A stretch of DNA of 8,054 nucleotides from an uncultured Prevotellaceae bacterium (GCA_902803455.1 CADCQC010000092.1:1-8054), one strand, 5' to 3'; shown: positions 1 through 6,007, counted from the stretch's first letter. The notes: a model not told the origin generated them from the letters alone. Program-made: numbers and translations.

Positions 1-279
1 CTATGCCGCAGATTTTTCTGGAGAAGGTGATGAGATTCTGTGAAGACGGAAATGACGTACAAACTGATGGATCAGTTGGTCAGTCTCCATTTTGTCGAGG
101 TCGAAGAGCGTGATGGAATAGACTCCCTCTTCGATGGAAGATGTGAAAAAGAGGCGTTTATTGCTGAAATAGTTGCAATATTTTGAAAACAGTCTCTCTG
201 ATGGGGTTTTGATGGTTGTGCTCATAATTGTCATTAGGTCTTTACTAAAGAGAGACAAGGTTTCTGACGAATCTATCAT
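1..279 (-). CDS. Small hypothetical protein downstream of xerD (92 aa)
   Basis: I do not recognise this protein. The frame runs from an ATG at 279 to a TAG at 3-1 and is preceded directly by an in-frame TAG (282-280), so 279 is the furthest upstream start possible. Internal ATGs at residues 16 and 19 (positions 234 and 225) are alternatives; starting at residue 19 would give 74 residues. It has no signal peptide or membrane segment. The middle reads like a mixed alpha/beta domain (an FSKYCNYF stretch, then a strand-like GVYSITLFDLDKM near residues 52-64). The C-terminal quarter is basic and His/Arg-rich (HQFVRHFRLHR), which could bind nucleic acid, but that is a guess. It lies 37 bases after the xerD stop on the same strand with no terminator seen between, so it is probably cotranscribed. 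It could be a spurious frame, although no better gene covers this stretch. Confidence 0.5.
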   Translation of the reverse strand: MIDSSETLSLFSKDLMTIMSTTIKTPSERLFSKYCNYFSNKRLFFTSSIEEGVYSITLFDLDKMETDQLIHQFVRHFRLHRISSPSPEKSAA

Positions 280-316
280 CTATCCGCATCAGAAAGAAGA
301 AGAATCATCAGAGACG

Positions 317-1258
317 TCATTCATCATCTGATGTGTCATGCTGCCGGTGCCGCAGGTTGCGTGGATGATGGTTGAGAATCTGCTGGCGCAACGTGGTCAT
401 GTCGATATGGGTGTAGATCTCTGTCGTGGAAATGCTCTCATGGCCCAACATCGCCTGGATAGCCCGCAGATCGGCTCCACCCTCCAGCAATGCCGTGGCA
501 AAAGAATGCCTTAACGTGTGGGGACTTACTGTCTTGGTGATGCCCGCCTCTTTAGCCAACTGTTTGATGATGATCAGAATCATCGTGCGGGTGAGGTGAG
601 CGCCCCGCCGGTTGAGAAAGACATAGTCCTCCTCACCGGGACGGATGTCCATGTGGCACCGGTCATCAAACCAAAGCATCAGTTCGTTCACCGCCTTTGG
701 CGAGATGGGCACCAACCGCTCCTTACTTCCCTTTCCCATCACCCTCACAAAACCATCATCGAGATACAATGATGAAATCCGCAGAGCCACCAATTCCGAT
801 ACCCTCAAGCCACAACTGAAGAGCACCTCGATAATGGCTCTGTTGCGGTGACCCTCCCATTTGGTAAGATCGATGGCCGCCTCCATACGGTCTACCTCAT
901 CGGTAGTGAGCACCTCCGGCAAATGATCACCCAACTGAGGCGACTCCAACAACTCTGTAGGGTCATGCTCCATGCGCCCATCAAGCACCATAAACCGGTA
1001 AAATGACCGCACACCACTAAGGATGCGGCATTGCGAACGGGCACTGATGCCGATGTCGTGAAGCCCGGCCACAAATTGACGCAAATCAGACAGTACCACA
1101 TCCTCTGGTAACACTTTCTCGGTAGCAAGGAAACGGAACAACTTGTCCAGGTCACGCAAATAAGCATCCACTGTATTTGGCGACATGTTGCGCTGCAATT
1201 TCAAATACCGCCGATAAGCCTTGACAACATTCGGCACGTTTTTTTTGTCTGTTTCCAT
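317..1258 (-). CDS. xerD: Site-specific tyrosine recombinase XerD
   Basis: This is a tyrosine recombinase of the XerC/XerD family, 313 residues against about 298 for E. coli XerD. Family role: it acts with a partner recombinase at dif to resolve chromosome dimers. The N-terminal SAM-like core-binding domain spans roughly residues 10-100 (NMSPNTVDAYLRDL). The catalytic domain runs from about 115 to 300. All catalytic positions are visible: R152 in GLRVSELV, K176 in MGKGSKERLVP, H247 and R250 in SPHTLRHSF, H273 in LGHESISTT, and nucleophile Y282 in EIYTH. Their spacing matches E. coli XerD (R148, K172, H244, R247, H270, Y279). The C-terminus carries a short polar tail, NLRHRQHDTSDDE. There is no adjacent integrase cargo or att-like repeat, so a housekeeping Xer is more likely than a mobile-element integrase. 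Whether it is XerD or XerC rests on overall resemblance. It diverges from aroQ. Confidence 0.93.
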   Translation of the reverse strand: METDKKNVPNVVKAYRRYLKLQRNMSPNTVDAYLRDLDKLFRFLATEKVLPEDVVLSDLRQFVAGLHDIGISARSQCRILSGVRSFYRFMVLDGRMEHDPTELLESPQLGDHLPEVLTTDEVDRMEAAIDLTKWEGHRNRAIIEVLFSCGLRVSELVALRISSLYLDDGFVRVMGKGSKERLVPISPKAVNELMLWFDDRCHMDIRPGEEDYVFLNRRGAHLTRTMILIIIKQLAKEAGITKTVSPHTLRHSFATALLEGGADLRAIQAMLGHESISTTEIYTHIDMTTLRQQILNHHPRNLRHRQHDTSDDE

Positions 1259-1275
1259 GATTTTTCCTACTTTTG
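1244..1275 (+). promoter_or_regulatory. Bacteroidota-type promoter for the aroQ operon
   Basis: A TTTG at 1244-1247 (-33 element) lies 20 bases upstream of TACTTTTG at 1268-1275, which fits the TAnnTTTG -7 element exactly. The 20-base spacing is within the usual 19-21 for the primary Bacteroidota sigma factor. Transcription would start near 1281-1283, giving an aroQ leader of about 87 bases. The -33 element lies inside the first codons of xerD, read on the other strand. The call rests on motif match and spacing only. Confidence 0.72.
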
Positions 1276-1345
1276 TAACTTAGATGCTCCTTATCAGGAT
1301 TCCAGACCTGCTTATCCACGTCGGTCACCTGTACCCTGGCGCATG

Positions 1346-1381
1346 CAAAGATATAAAAAATTGCCGATATGAAGATACAAA
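1346..1381 (-). promoter_or_regulatory. Candidate Bacteroidota-type promoter for xerD
   Basis: On the minus strand, TATCTTTG (1353-1346) matches TAnnTTTG exactly. A TTTG at 1381-1378 could be the -33 element, but the spacing is 24 bases, longer than the usual 19-21, so the upstream box is doubtful. Transcription would start near 1339 and leave an xerD leader of about 80 bases. The candidate -33 box falls inside the first codons of aroQ. The xerD leader would cross the aroQ leader over about 1282-1339. Confidence 0.45.
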
Positions 1382-1791
1382 TCATCAATGGTCCCAATCT
1401 CAACTTGCTGGGTGTTAGAGAACCAGGCATCTATGGAAACTGCTCTTTTGAGCAATACCTGAAGGAGTTGCGCGCCCACTTTCCAGATATAAAATTGCCC
1501 TACTACCAGAGCAACGTGGAAGGGCTGCTGATCGACAAGATGCAAGAGGTGGGATTCGACTACGATGGCATCATCCTCAATGCGGGTGCCTATACCCACA
1601 CCAGTGTGGCACTGCACGACTGCATCCGGTCGCTGAAATGCCCTGTGGTGGAAGTACATATCTCCAATGTTCACCAACGTGAGGAGTTCCGTCACCACTC
1701 GATGATCAGCAGCGCCTGCAAAGGCGTGATCTGTGGTTTCGGACTCGACTCCTACCGCTTGGCTGTCGAAGCCTTGCTTGCCGCCAGATGA
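1369..1791 (+). CDS. aroQ: 3-dehydroquinate dehydratase, type II
   Basis: This is type II dehydroquinase, which converts 3-dehydroquinate to 3-dehydroshikimate in the shikimate pathway in the cytoplasm. It has 140 residues, close to the family's usual 140-150, and is normally a dodecamer with a flavodoxin-like fold. Visible hallmarks are the N-terminal INGPNLNLLG (residues 6-15), the flexible lid with R17 and catalytic Y22 (REPGIYG), QSNVEG (47-52), NAGAYTHTS (71-79) with substrate-binding N71, EVHISN (95-100) with catalytic H97, and R108 in EEFRHHS. The conserved GFG (123-125) and Y129 are near the end. An in-frame TAA at 1354-1356 makes ATG 1369 the first possible ATG start. The upstream stretch is A-rich with no Shine-Dalgarno sequence. 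The stop overlaps the next gene's start as ATGA (1788-1791), suggesting translational coupling. It is the first gene of the plus-strand run. Confidence 0.97.
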   Translation: MKIQIINGPNLNLLGVREPGIYGNCSFEQYLKELRAHFPDIKLPYYQSNVEGLLIDKMQEVGFDYDGIILNAGAYTHTSVALHDCIRSLKCPVVEVHISNVHQREEFRHHSMISSACKGVICGFGLDSYRLAVEALLAAR

Positions 1792-2429
1792 CCCTCTCCG
1801 AACAGATAGAGGAATACATCCTCCAGCATATCGAACCCGAAGGGGATTATCTCCACCGGCTGTGGCGCGACACCAATATCCATCTCCTGGCCGGACGGAT
1901 GGCCAGCGGACATCTGCAAGGAAGACTGCTGAAAATGCTCGTGGCCATGATACGGCCACAACGGATCCTTGAGGTGGGCACCTTCAGCGGCTACAGCGCC
2001 ATCTGCATGGCTGAGGGATTGGAGGAAGGCGGACACCTCTATACCTTTGAGATCAACGACGAATTGGAGGATTTCACCCGTCCCTGGATAGAAAACTCAT
2101 CTGTGGCCGACAAGATCACCTTCATCATCGGTGATGCCTTGACAGAGGCTCCCCGTCTTGGAATGATGTTTGACATGACCTTCATCGACAGCGATAAACG
2201 TCACTATGTGGCCATCTATGAAATGGCCCTACAACTGACCCGGCCAGGTGGGTTCATCATTGCCGACAACACGCTCTGGGATGGCCATGTGGTGGACGAC
2301 AGCTACCACCATGACGCCCAGACACATGGCATCGACTCGTTTAATGACCATGTGGCCAAAGACCAACGTGTGGACACCGTCATCCTTCCCTTGAGAGACG
2401 GGCTGACCCTTATCAGAAAACGCTCATAA
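1788..2429 (+). CDS. Class I SAM-dependent O-methyltransferase (COMT/CCoAOMT-like)
   Basis: This is a class I methyltransferase of the O-methyltransferase family related to catechol and caffeoyl-CoA O-methyltransferases, 213 residues, full length. Motif I for SAM binding is ILEVGTFSGYS (60-70). The acidic residue that usually contacts the SAM ribose is E88 in YTFEIN. GDA lies at 115-117. The metal ligands expected for the divalent-cation-dependent group are present: D134 in FIDSDK, and D160 and N161 in IIADNTLWDG. The C-terminal strand LPLRDGLTLIRK is typical of the family. The substrate is unknown; bacterial members act on varied catechols and small phenolics, and genome context does not settle it. 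It overlaps aroQ by 4 bases, so it is almost certainly in the same transcript, but that does not prove a role in aromatic metabolism. There is no signal peptide, so it is cytoplasmic. Confidence 0.93.
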   Translation: MTLSEQIEEYILQHIEPEGDYLHRLWRDTNIHLLAGRMASGHLQGRLLKMLVAMIRPQRILEVGTFSGYSAICMAEGLEEGGHLYTFEINDELEDFTRPWIENSSVADKITFIIGDALTEAPRLGMMFDMTFIDSDKRHYVAIYEMALQLTRPGGFIIADNTLWDGHVVDDSYHHDAQTHGIDSFNDHVAKDQRVDTVILPLRDGLTLIRKRS

Positions 2430-2438
2430 TCATCCATC

Positions 2439-2951
2439 ATGGAAAAAAGAATTATATTGATTTGCCTCCTCTTCCTCGCTGTTTGCCACCTGCAGGCACA
2501 GCGTCTTGTCGGGCAATGGCGCATGGAAGAGAAACAAGGTGAAGAAAACAGCTACATCATTGATGTGAAAGACAATGCCCAGTTGTCATTCATCGTCGGC
2601 GGCCAATTCAATCAGAAAAATGCCATGGAATTGGACTTCCGCATCCTGCTCAATGGAAACTATTCCCAAGACAAGAAAAGAATCACCATCCAATTGGATA
2701 AAGATAATACAGAGCTGGTCATCGATCATTTCATTTTTCTCGGTCAAGCGGCCCAACTGGCAAAAGCCAACCCAAAGACAGAGGAAACCGTCAGAGAAAT
2801 GATCAAGGCACAACTTAATGGATCAAAGAAAAAAATCGTAGAAAACATCCCCATCATGGGTGAGCTGAACATCGAGAAACTGACAAAAAAAGAACTCATA
2901 CTGAAAAATCCAACCAACCAAACAATCTATCATTTCAAGCGAATAAAATAA
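2439..2951 (+). CDS. Exported lipocalin-like hypothetical protein (170 aa)
   Basis: I cannot assign a function. The N-terminus is a clear Sec signal peptide: basic MEKR, a hydrophobic core (residues 5-16), then LQA with likely signal peptidase I cleavage after A20, leaving a mature protein starting QRLVGQW. Cys16 is not in a good lipobox, so a lipoprotein is unlikely. The mature start RLVGQWRM (22-29) resembles the GxW strand that opens lipocalin-like barrel domains common in Bacteroidota. The end, IEKLTKKELILKNPTNQTIYHFKRI, resembles the closing strands. A Lys-rich stretch (residues 108-135) is probably helical. The predicted location is periplasm or outside. It starts 9 bases after the methyltransferase stop and ends 2 bases before rbfA, so it is in the operon. 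Its Lys/Asn-rich composition is more AT-leaning than its neighbours, which could mean relaxed selection or a later insertion. Confidence 0.85.
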   Translation: MEKRIILICLLFLAVCHLQAQRLVGQWRMEEKQGEENSYIIDVKDNAQLSFIVGGQFNQKNAMELDFRILLNGNYSQDKKRITIQLDKDNTELVIDHFIFLGQAAQLAKANPKTEETVREMIKAQLNGSKKKIVENIPIMGELNIEKLTKKELILKNPTNQTIYHFKRIK

Positions 2952-2953
2952 CT

Positions 2954-3289
2954 ATGCAAGAAACCCGACAAAACAGAATTGCCCGACTGCTGCAAAAAGA
3001 ACTGAGTCTGATCTTCCAGTCACAGACACGCATGATGCATGGTGTGATGGTGAGCGTGACGCGATGCCGTGTCTCCCCCGACCTGAGCATCTGCACAGCC
3101 TATCTGAGCGTATTTCCCTCAGAAAAGGGTGAGGAGATCATCAACAACGTGAACACCAACATGAAAACAATCAGGTATGAACTGGGCACACGTGTGCGCC
3201 ACCAACTCAGAATCATTCCTGAATTGCGCTTCTTCATCGACGACTCACTCGACTATATCGAGCATATCGACGAACTGCTGAAGAAATAA
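2954..3289 (+). CDS. rbfA: 30S ribosome-binding factor A
   Basis: RbfA is a small KH-fold assembly factor that binds the immature 30S subunit near the 5' end of 16S rRNA and supports late maturation and cold growth. At 111 residues it is within the family's usual 100-130. Recognisable features are the N-terminal helix with TRQNRIARLLQKELSLIFQ (4-22), the central strand pattern RVSPDLSICTAYLSVFP (39-55) matching the family RVSPDLS-type signature, and the C-terminal helix and strand IRYELGTRVRHQLRIIPELR (73-92) followed by FFIDDSLDYIEHIDELL, the typical PELRF...D.S...... IDELL ending. It lies 2 bases after the upstream gene's stop and 17 bases before the permease, so it is very probably expressed in the same transcript. 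Confidence 0.95.
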   Translation: MQETRQNRIARLLQKELSLIFQSQTRMMHGVMVSVTRCRVSPDLSICTAYLSVFPSEKGEEIINNVNTNMKTIRYELGTRVRHQLRIIPELRFFIDDSLDYIEHIDELLKK

Positions 3290-3306
3290 CCTCTGCTGAA
3301 GCCACC

Positions 3307-4545
3307 ATGAATTTTCCTTTCTATATCGCACGCAGATACCTCTTCTCCAAGAAGAGCACCCATGCCATCAACATCATCAGCGGCATCTCCGTGGCTGGCG
3401 TGGCCGTAGCCACCATGGCACTGGTGGTTACCTTGAGTGTGTTTAATGGTTTCCACGATCTGGTGGCTTCCTTCTTCACTTCATTCGACCCACAACTCAA
3501 AGTGACCCCCACCAAGGGAAAAACAGCACCTGCCGATGACCCTATCCTCGAAGATATCAAAAAATGGCCTGAAGTGGAGATTGCCACAGAATGCGTGGAA
3601 GACCAGGCGCTCGCCATCTTCAGCGACCGGCAGACCATGGTGGTGGTGAAGGGTGTGGAGGATAACTTCGGACAACTGACACACTTCAACGATATCCTTT
3701 ATCCCGACCCTGGGAAAGAAGTGTCGCTGCATGCCGCCAACCTGGATTATGGTGTGCCTGGCATCCGACTGGCACAGGTGCTTGGCACAGGAGCGATGTG
3801 GCCTGGCTACCTGCATATCTATGCGCCAGAACGGGAAGGACAACTCGACATGACCAACCCGGAAGCCGCTTTCGTGGAAGACTCTCTGCTCTCCACCGGT
3901 GAGGTGTTTAATGTCAATCAAGGAAAATACGACCGCAACTACATCATCACCTCAATAGCCTTTGCGAGAAACCTGTTCGGGCAACAAGGGATGATCTCAT
4001 CGCTCGAACTGCGTCTGCACCCTGGCAGCAATATCGACAAAGTAAAAAAAGACATGCGAAAGCGGGCTGGCGACAAATACGATGTCTTGGACAGGTATGA
4101 GCAACAAGCCGATACCTACAAGATCATGCGCATAGAGAAATTCATAGCCTATGTGTTTCTCACTTTCATCCTCATGGTGGCCTGCTTCAACATCATCGGT
4201 TCGCTCTCCATGTTGATCATCGACAAAAAAGAGGATGTGGCGACATTGCGTAATCTCGGTGCCAACAACCGGCAGATATCAAGCATCTTCCTCTTCGAAG
4301 GCCGTATGATAGCCACCGCAGGTGCCTTCCTCGGTATCCTCCTCGGACTGCTGCTATGCTGGCTGCAACAGACTTTCGGACTGGTGAGACTTGGCAACAG
4401 CAGTGGTTCCTTCGTGGTCGATGCCTATCCTGTAAGCGTGCACTTCTGGGATATCATCCTTATCTTTATCACGGTGATTGCCGTAGGATGGATAGCGGTG
4501 TGGTATCCTGTGCGGCACCTCAGCAAGCGTCTTCTCGGCGACTGA
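3307..4545 (+). CDS. ABC transporter permease, LolC/LolE-type (FtsX/MacB family)
   Basis: This is a 412-residue integral inner-membrane permease. Four transmembrane segments are apparent: about 22-46, 277-304, 324-355 and 380-400. A large periplasmic domain (about 47-275) lies between the first and second segments, which is the MacB/LolC topology. The N-terminal FYIARRYLFSKK followed by INIISGISVAGVAVATMALV closely resembles LolC/LolE openings. The cytoplasmic loop DKKEDVATLRNLGAN (306-320) matches the coupling segment that contacts the ATPase. LolCDE transporters extract lipoproteins from the inner membrane for transfer to LolA. Related permeases serve other exporters, so the substrate is inferred. 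No ATPase or second permease gene is in the window, so the partner is encoded elsewhere, or this is a homodimeric half. It is the last gene of the plus-strand run, 17 bases after rbfA and convergent with murI. Confidence 0.9.
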   Translation: MNFPFYIARRYLFSKKSTHAINIISGISVAGVAVATMALVVTLSVFNGFHDLVASFFTSFDPQLKVTPTKGKTAPADDPILEDIKKWPEVEIATECVEDQALAIFSDRQTMVVVKGVEDNFGQLTHFNDILYPDPGKEVSLHAANLDYGVPGIRLAQVLGTGAMWPGYLHIYAPEREGQLDMTNPEAAFVEDSLLSTGEVFNVNQGKYDRNYIITSIAFARNLFGQQGMISSLELRLHPGSNIDKVKKDMRKRAGDKYDVLDRYEQQADTYKIMRIEKFIAYVFLTFILMVACFNIIGSLSMLIIDKKEDVATLRNLGANNRQISSIFLFEGRMIATAGAFLGILLGLLLCWLQQTFGLVRLGNSSGSFVVDAYPVSVHFWDIILIFITVIAVGWIAVWYPVRHLSKRLLGD

Positions 4546-4555
4546 CCCTATCCAA

Positions 4556-5398
4556 CTATTCTGTCAGTGTGACATGCTCCACAGCCACACGCTCATGGAG
4601 AAACAGCGTGGCACACTCTGAAAACTTCTCTGCACTCTCTGTGGTGAGATAACGCACCCTGCCACCACGGCTGCAGCGGACTTCCATGTCGGGATGCCGC
4701 TCAAAATAATTCTTCAGACTGTTGGCCACATACTCTCCTTGCGTGATAATCTTCACACCAGGATGGCAGAAGGCTTCAATCTTGTCTTTCAGGATCGGGT
4801 AATGGGTGCAGCCCAGGATAATGGCGTCGATAGCGGGATCAAGGGCCATCAACTGATCAAGATACTTCTTCACAAAATAGTCGGCACCTGCACCATGTGC
4901 CTCATTATTCTCCACCAACGGCACCCACATCGGACAAGCCTTTCCCGTGACCTGAATATCAGGAAAGCGCTTCTCTATCTCCATCTCATAACTGCAACTG
5001 CGGATCGTGCCTTCTGTAGCCAAGATACCCACATGACGACTTTTCGTCAGTTGACCGATCACCTCTGCCGTGGGTATGATGATGCCTAGCACGCGGCGAC
5101 TGGGATCCAAGAGAGGCAGGTCGACCTGTTGAATACGTCTGAGCGCTTTGGCTGATGCCGTATTGCATCCGAGGATGACGAGGGGGCATCCCATATTGAA
5201 AAGATGCACCACCGCCTGACGGGTGAACTCATACACCACGTCATAAGAACGGGTGCCATAAGGTGTCCGCGCATTGTCTCCCAAGTAGATATAATCATAC
5301 TGAGGCATCAGCTGGCGGATACCATTGAGAATGGTCAGTCCGCCATACCCGGAGTCGAAGACACCGATAGGGCCAGGCGTGTGCACCGGGGTCATCAT
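4556..5398 (-). CDS. murI: Glutamate racemase
   Basis: MurI is the cofactor-independent racemase that makes D-glutamate for the peptidoglycan stem peptide in the cytoplasm. It has 280 residues, a normal length. Both catalytic cysteines are present: C78 in LGCNTASA and C197 in LGCTHYPIL. The N-terminal substrate loop IGVFDSGYGGL (11-21, with D15 and S16), YLGDNARTPYG (38-48), and ATEGTI (127-132) are all family signatures. The ATG at 5398 overlaps the stop of the upstream Skp-like gene as ATGA (5398-5395). A second ATG follows at 5395. Either start leaves the domain intact, and the first is chosen because it makes the overlap. Coupling to a Skp-family gene puts D-Glu supply in an outer-membrane assembly operon. 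The gene ends 10 bases from the convergent permease gene. Confidence 0.97.
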   Translation of the reverse strand: MMTPVHTPGPIGVFDSGYGGLTILNGIRQLMPQYDYIYLGDNARTPYGTRSYDVVYEFTRQAVVHLFNMGCPLVILGCNTASAKALRRIQQVDLPLLDPSRRVLGIIIPTAEVIGQLTKSRHVGILATEGTIRSCSYEMEIEKRFPDIQVTGKACPMWVPLVENNEAHGAGADYFVKKYLDQLMALDPAIDAIILGCTHYPILKDKIEAFCHPGVKIITQGEYVANSLKNYFERHPDMEVRCSRGGRVRYLTTESAEKFSECATLFLHERVAVEHVTLTE

Positions 5399-5895
5399 CT
5401 CAAGGCCTCCCGCACCAACTGAGAGACATCCTCACCCATTTCCGGATCGATATAGGGACAGGCGTCGCCATCCGTATTGAGAATGACAGCATAGCCCTTT
5501 TCCGCACCTATGGCAGCGACCACCTTCTTCAATTTCTCCTTGAGAGGAGCATAGATTTCCTTCTCTGCCTGTTGAAGCAATTTCACCGACTCAGCCTTAA
5601 AAGCCACATTCCGCTTAAGCATCTCCTGCAATTCTGTCTGACGTTTCTGTAGAATCGTTGGAGCAAAGTCGCTCTGCCCGTCAAGAAATTCCTCATACTT
5701 CCTGTTGAACTCATCTTCCACCCGGCGGGTTTCTGCGTCATATTTGCTTTTGAGGTCCTTCAGGTTGGCCTGTGCCAACGCATATTCAGGCATCGATTCA
5801 AACGCTTCCTGATAACTGAAATAACCGATCTTCACCTGGGCACCAGCCAACAAAGGAAGGAGAACCAAGCAGAATAAAAATGCAATTCTTCTCAT
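5395..5895 (-). CDS. Skp/OmpH-family periplasmic chaperone, third paralog
   Basis: This is an OmpH/Skp-family protein, 166 residues when started at ATG 5895. The same frame stays open upstream to an ATG at 5997, but the signal peptide MRRIAFLFCLVLLPLLAGA with cleavage before Q20 marks 5895 as the real start. Mature QVKIGYFSYQEAFESMPEYA is the short strand and helix typical of Skp, followed by a long charged coiled coil (about 40-128). The protein ends in the body-domain strand KGYAVILNTDG and a DVSQLVREAL helix. Skp trimers hold unfolded outer-membrane proteins in the periplasm. It has Cys146 in DACPYIDP, absent from the other two paralogs. It overlaps murI by 4 bases and lies 112 bases after the second paralog, a gap that contains two hairpins. 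Confidence 0.9.
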   Translation of the reverse strand: MRRIAFLFCLVLLPLLAGAQVKIGYFSYQEAFESMPEYALAQANLKDLKSKYDAETRRVEDEFNRKYEEFLDGQSDFAPTILQKRQTELQEMLKRNVAFKAESVKLLQQAEKEIYAPLKEKLKKVVAAIGAEKGYAVILNTDGDACPYIDPEMGEDVSQLVREALR

Positions 5896-5960
5896 GTCTC
5901 GTGTTTTTAACAAATCATACAAAGGTTGAACGGATAACATCTCTCTGTAAGTTATCAAGA

Positions 5961-5985
5961 AGGGCAGACTGCAAGAGCCTGCCCT
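5961..5985 (-). terminator. Intercistronic hairpin, possible weak terminator or processing site
   Basis: A perfect 7-bp inverted repeat AGGGCAG (5961-5967) / CTGCCCT (5979-5985) has an 11-base loop. On the minus strand it is followed by TTCTTGATAAC, which is only a poor T-tract, so it would be at most a partial terminator or a stabilising stem. It lies between the second and third Skp-like genes, about 65 bases before the latter's start. Confidence 0.4.
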
Positions 5986-5991
5986 CACCTG

Positions 5992-6006
5992 TGTCATAGG
6001 ATGACA
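5992..6006 (-). repeat. Inverted repeat just after the second Skp-like gene
   Basis: A perfect 6-bp inverted repeat TGTCAT (5992-5997) / ATGACA (6001-6006) with a 3-base spacer begins 2 bases after the stop codon of the second paralog (minus-strand sense). It sits 6 bases from the hairpin at 5961-5985, so the transcript would carry two adjacent stem-loops. It could be an RNA structure or a small protein-binding palindrome. Confidence 0.35.
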
Positions 6007-6007
6007 A

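Noticed and set aside
306..333. Inverted repeat CATCAGA / TCTGATG around the xerD stop, as a terminator
   Set aside because: The stem is 7 bp with a 14-base loop, lies partly in the coding sequence, and has no T-tract on the minus strand. It is probably incidental in a tcatcatc-rich stretch.
317..1258. xerD as an integrase of a mobile element or integron
   Set aside because: There are no att-like repeats, cargo genes or composition shift nearby. The residue spacing matches housekeeping Xer proteins, and the flanks are core genes.
1312..1959. Long minus-strand open frame (215 codons) antisense to aroQ and the methyltransferase start
   Set aside because: It covers two genes with full family motifs on the other strand, and its translation has no recognisable domain and unusual composition. 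It is a shadow frame.
3481..3921. Minus-strand open frame of 146 codons inside the permease gene
   Set aside because: It is antisense to the periplasmic domain of a well-supported permease, with no promoter or start context, and is His-rich from reverse-read codons.
4572..4620. CACGCT / AGCGTG hairpin near the end of murI as terminator for the plus-strand operon
   Set aside because: The stem is only 6 bp with an 11-base loop and no T-tract follows, so it is not supported as an intrinsic terminator.
4694..5089. Plus-strand open frame of 131 codons inside murI
   Set aside because: It lies entirely opposite murI, whose catalytic motifs are intact. The translation is unlike any family I know.
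5920..5927. Promoter -7 box ahead of the third Skp paralog (AACCTTTG on the minus strand)
   Set aside because: It has A in place of the first T of TAnnTTTG, and the nearest TTG is 28 bases upstream. The match is too weak to call.
5896..5997. N-terminal extension of the third Skp paralog to an upstream ATG at 5997
   Set aside because: The extra 34 residues precede a standard signal peptide beginning at 5895 and would bury it. They are also encoded by the hairpin-containing spacer.
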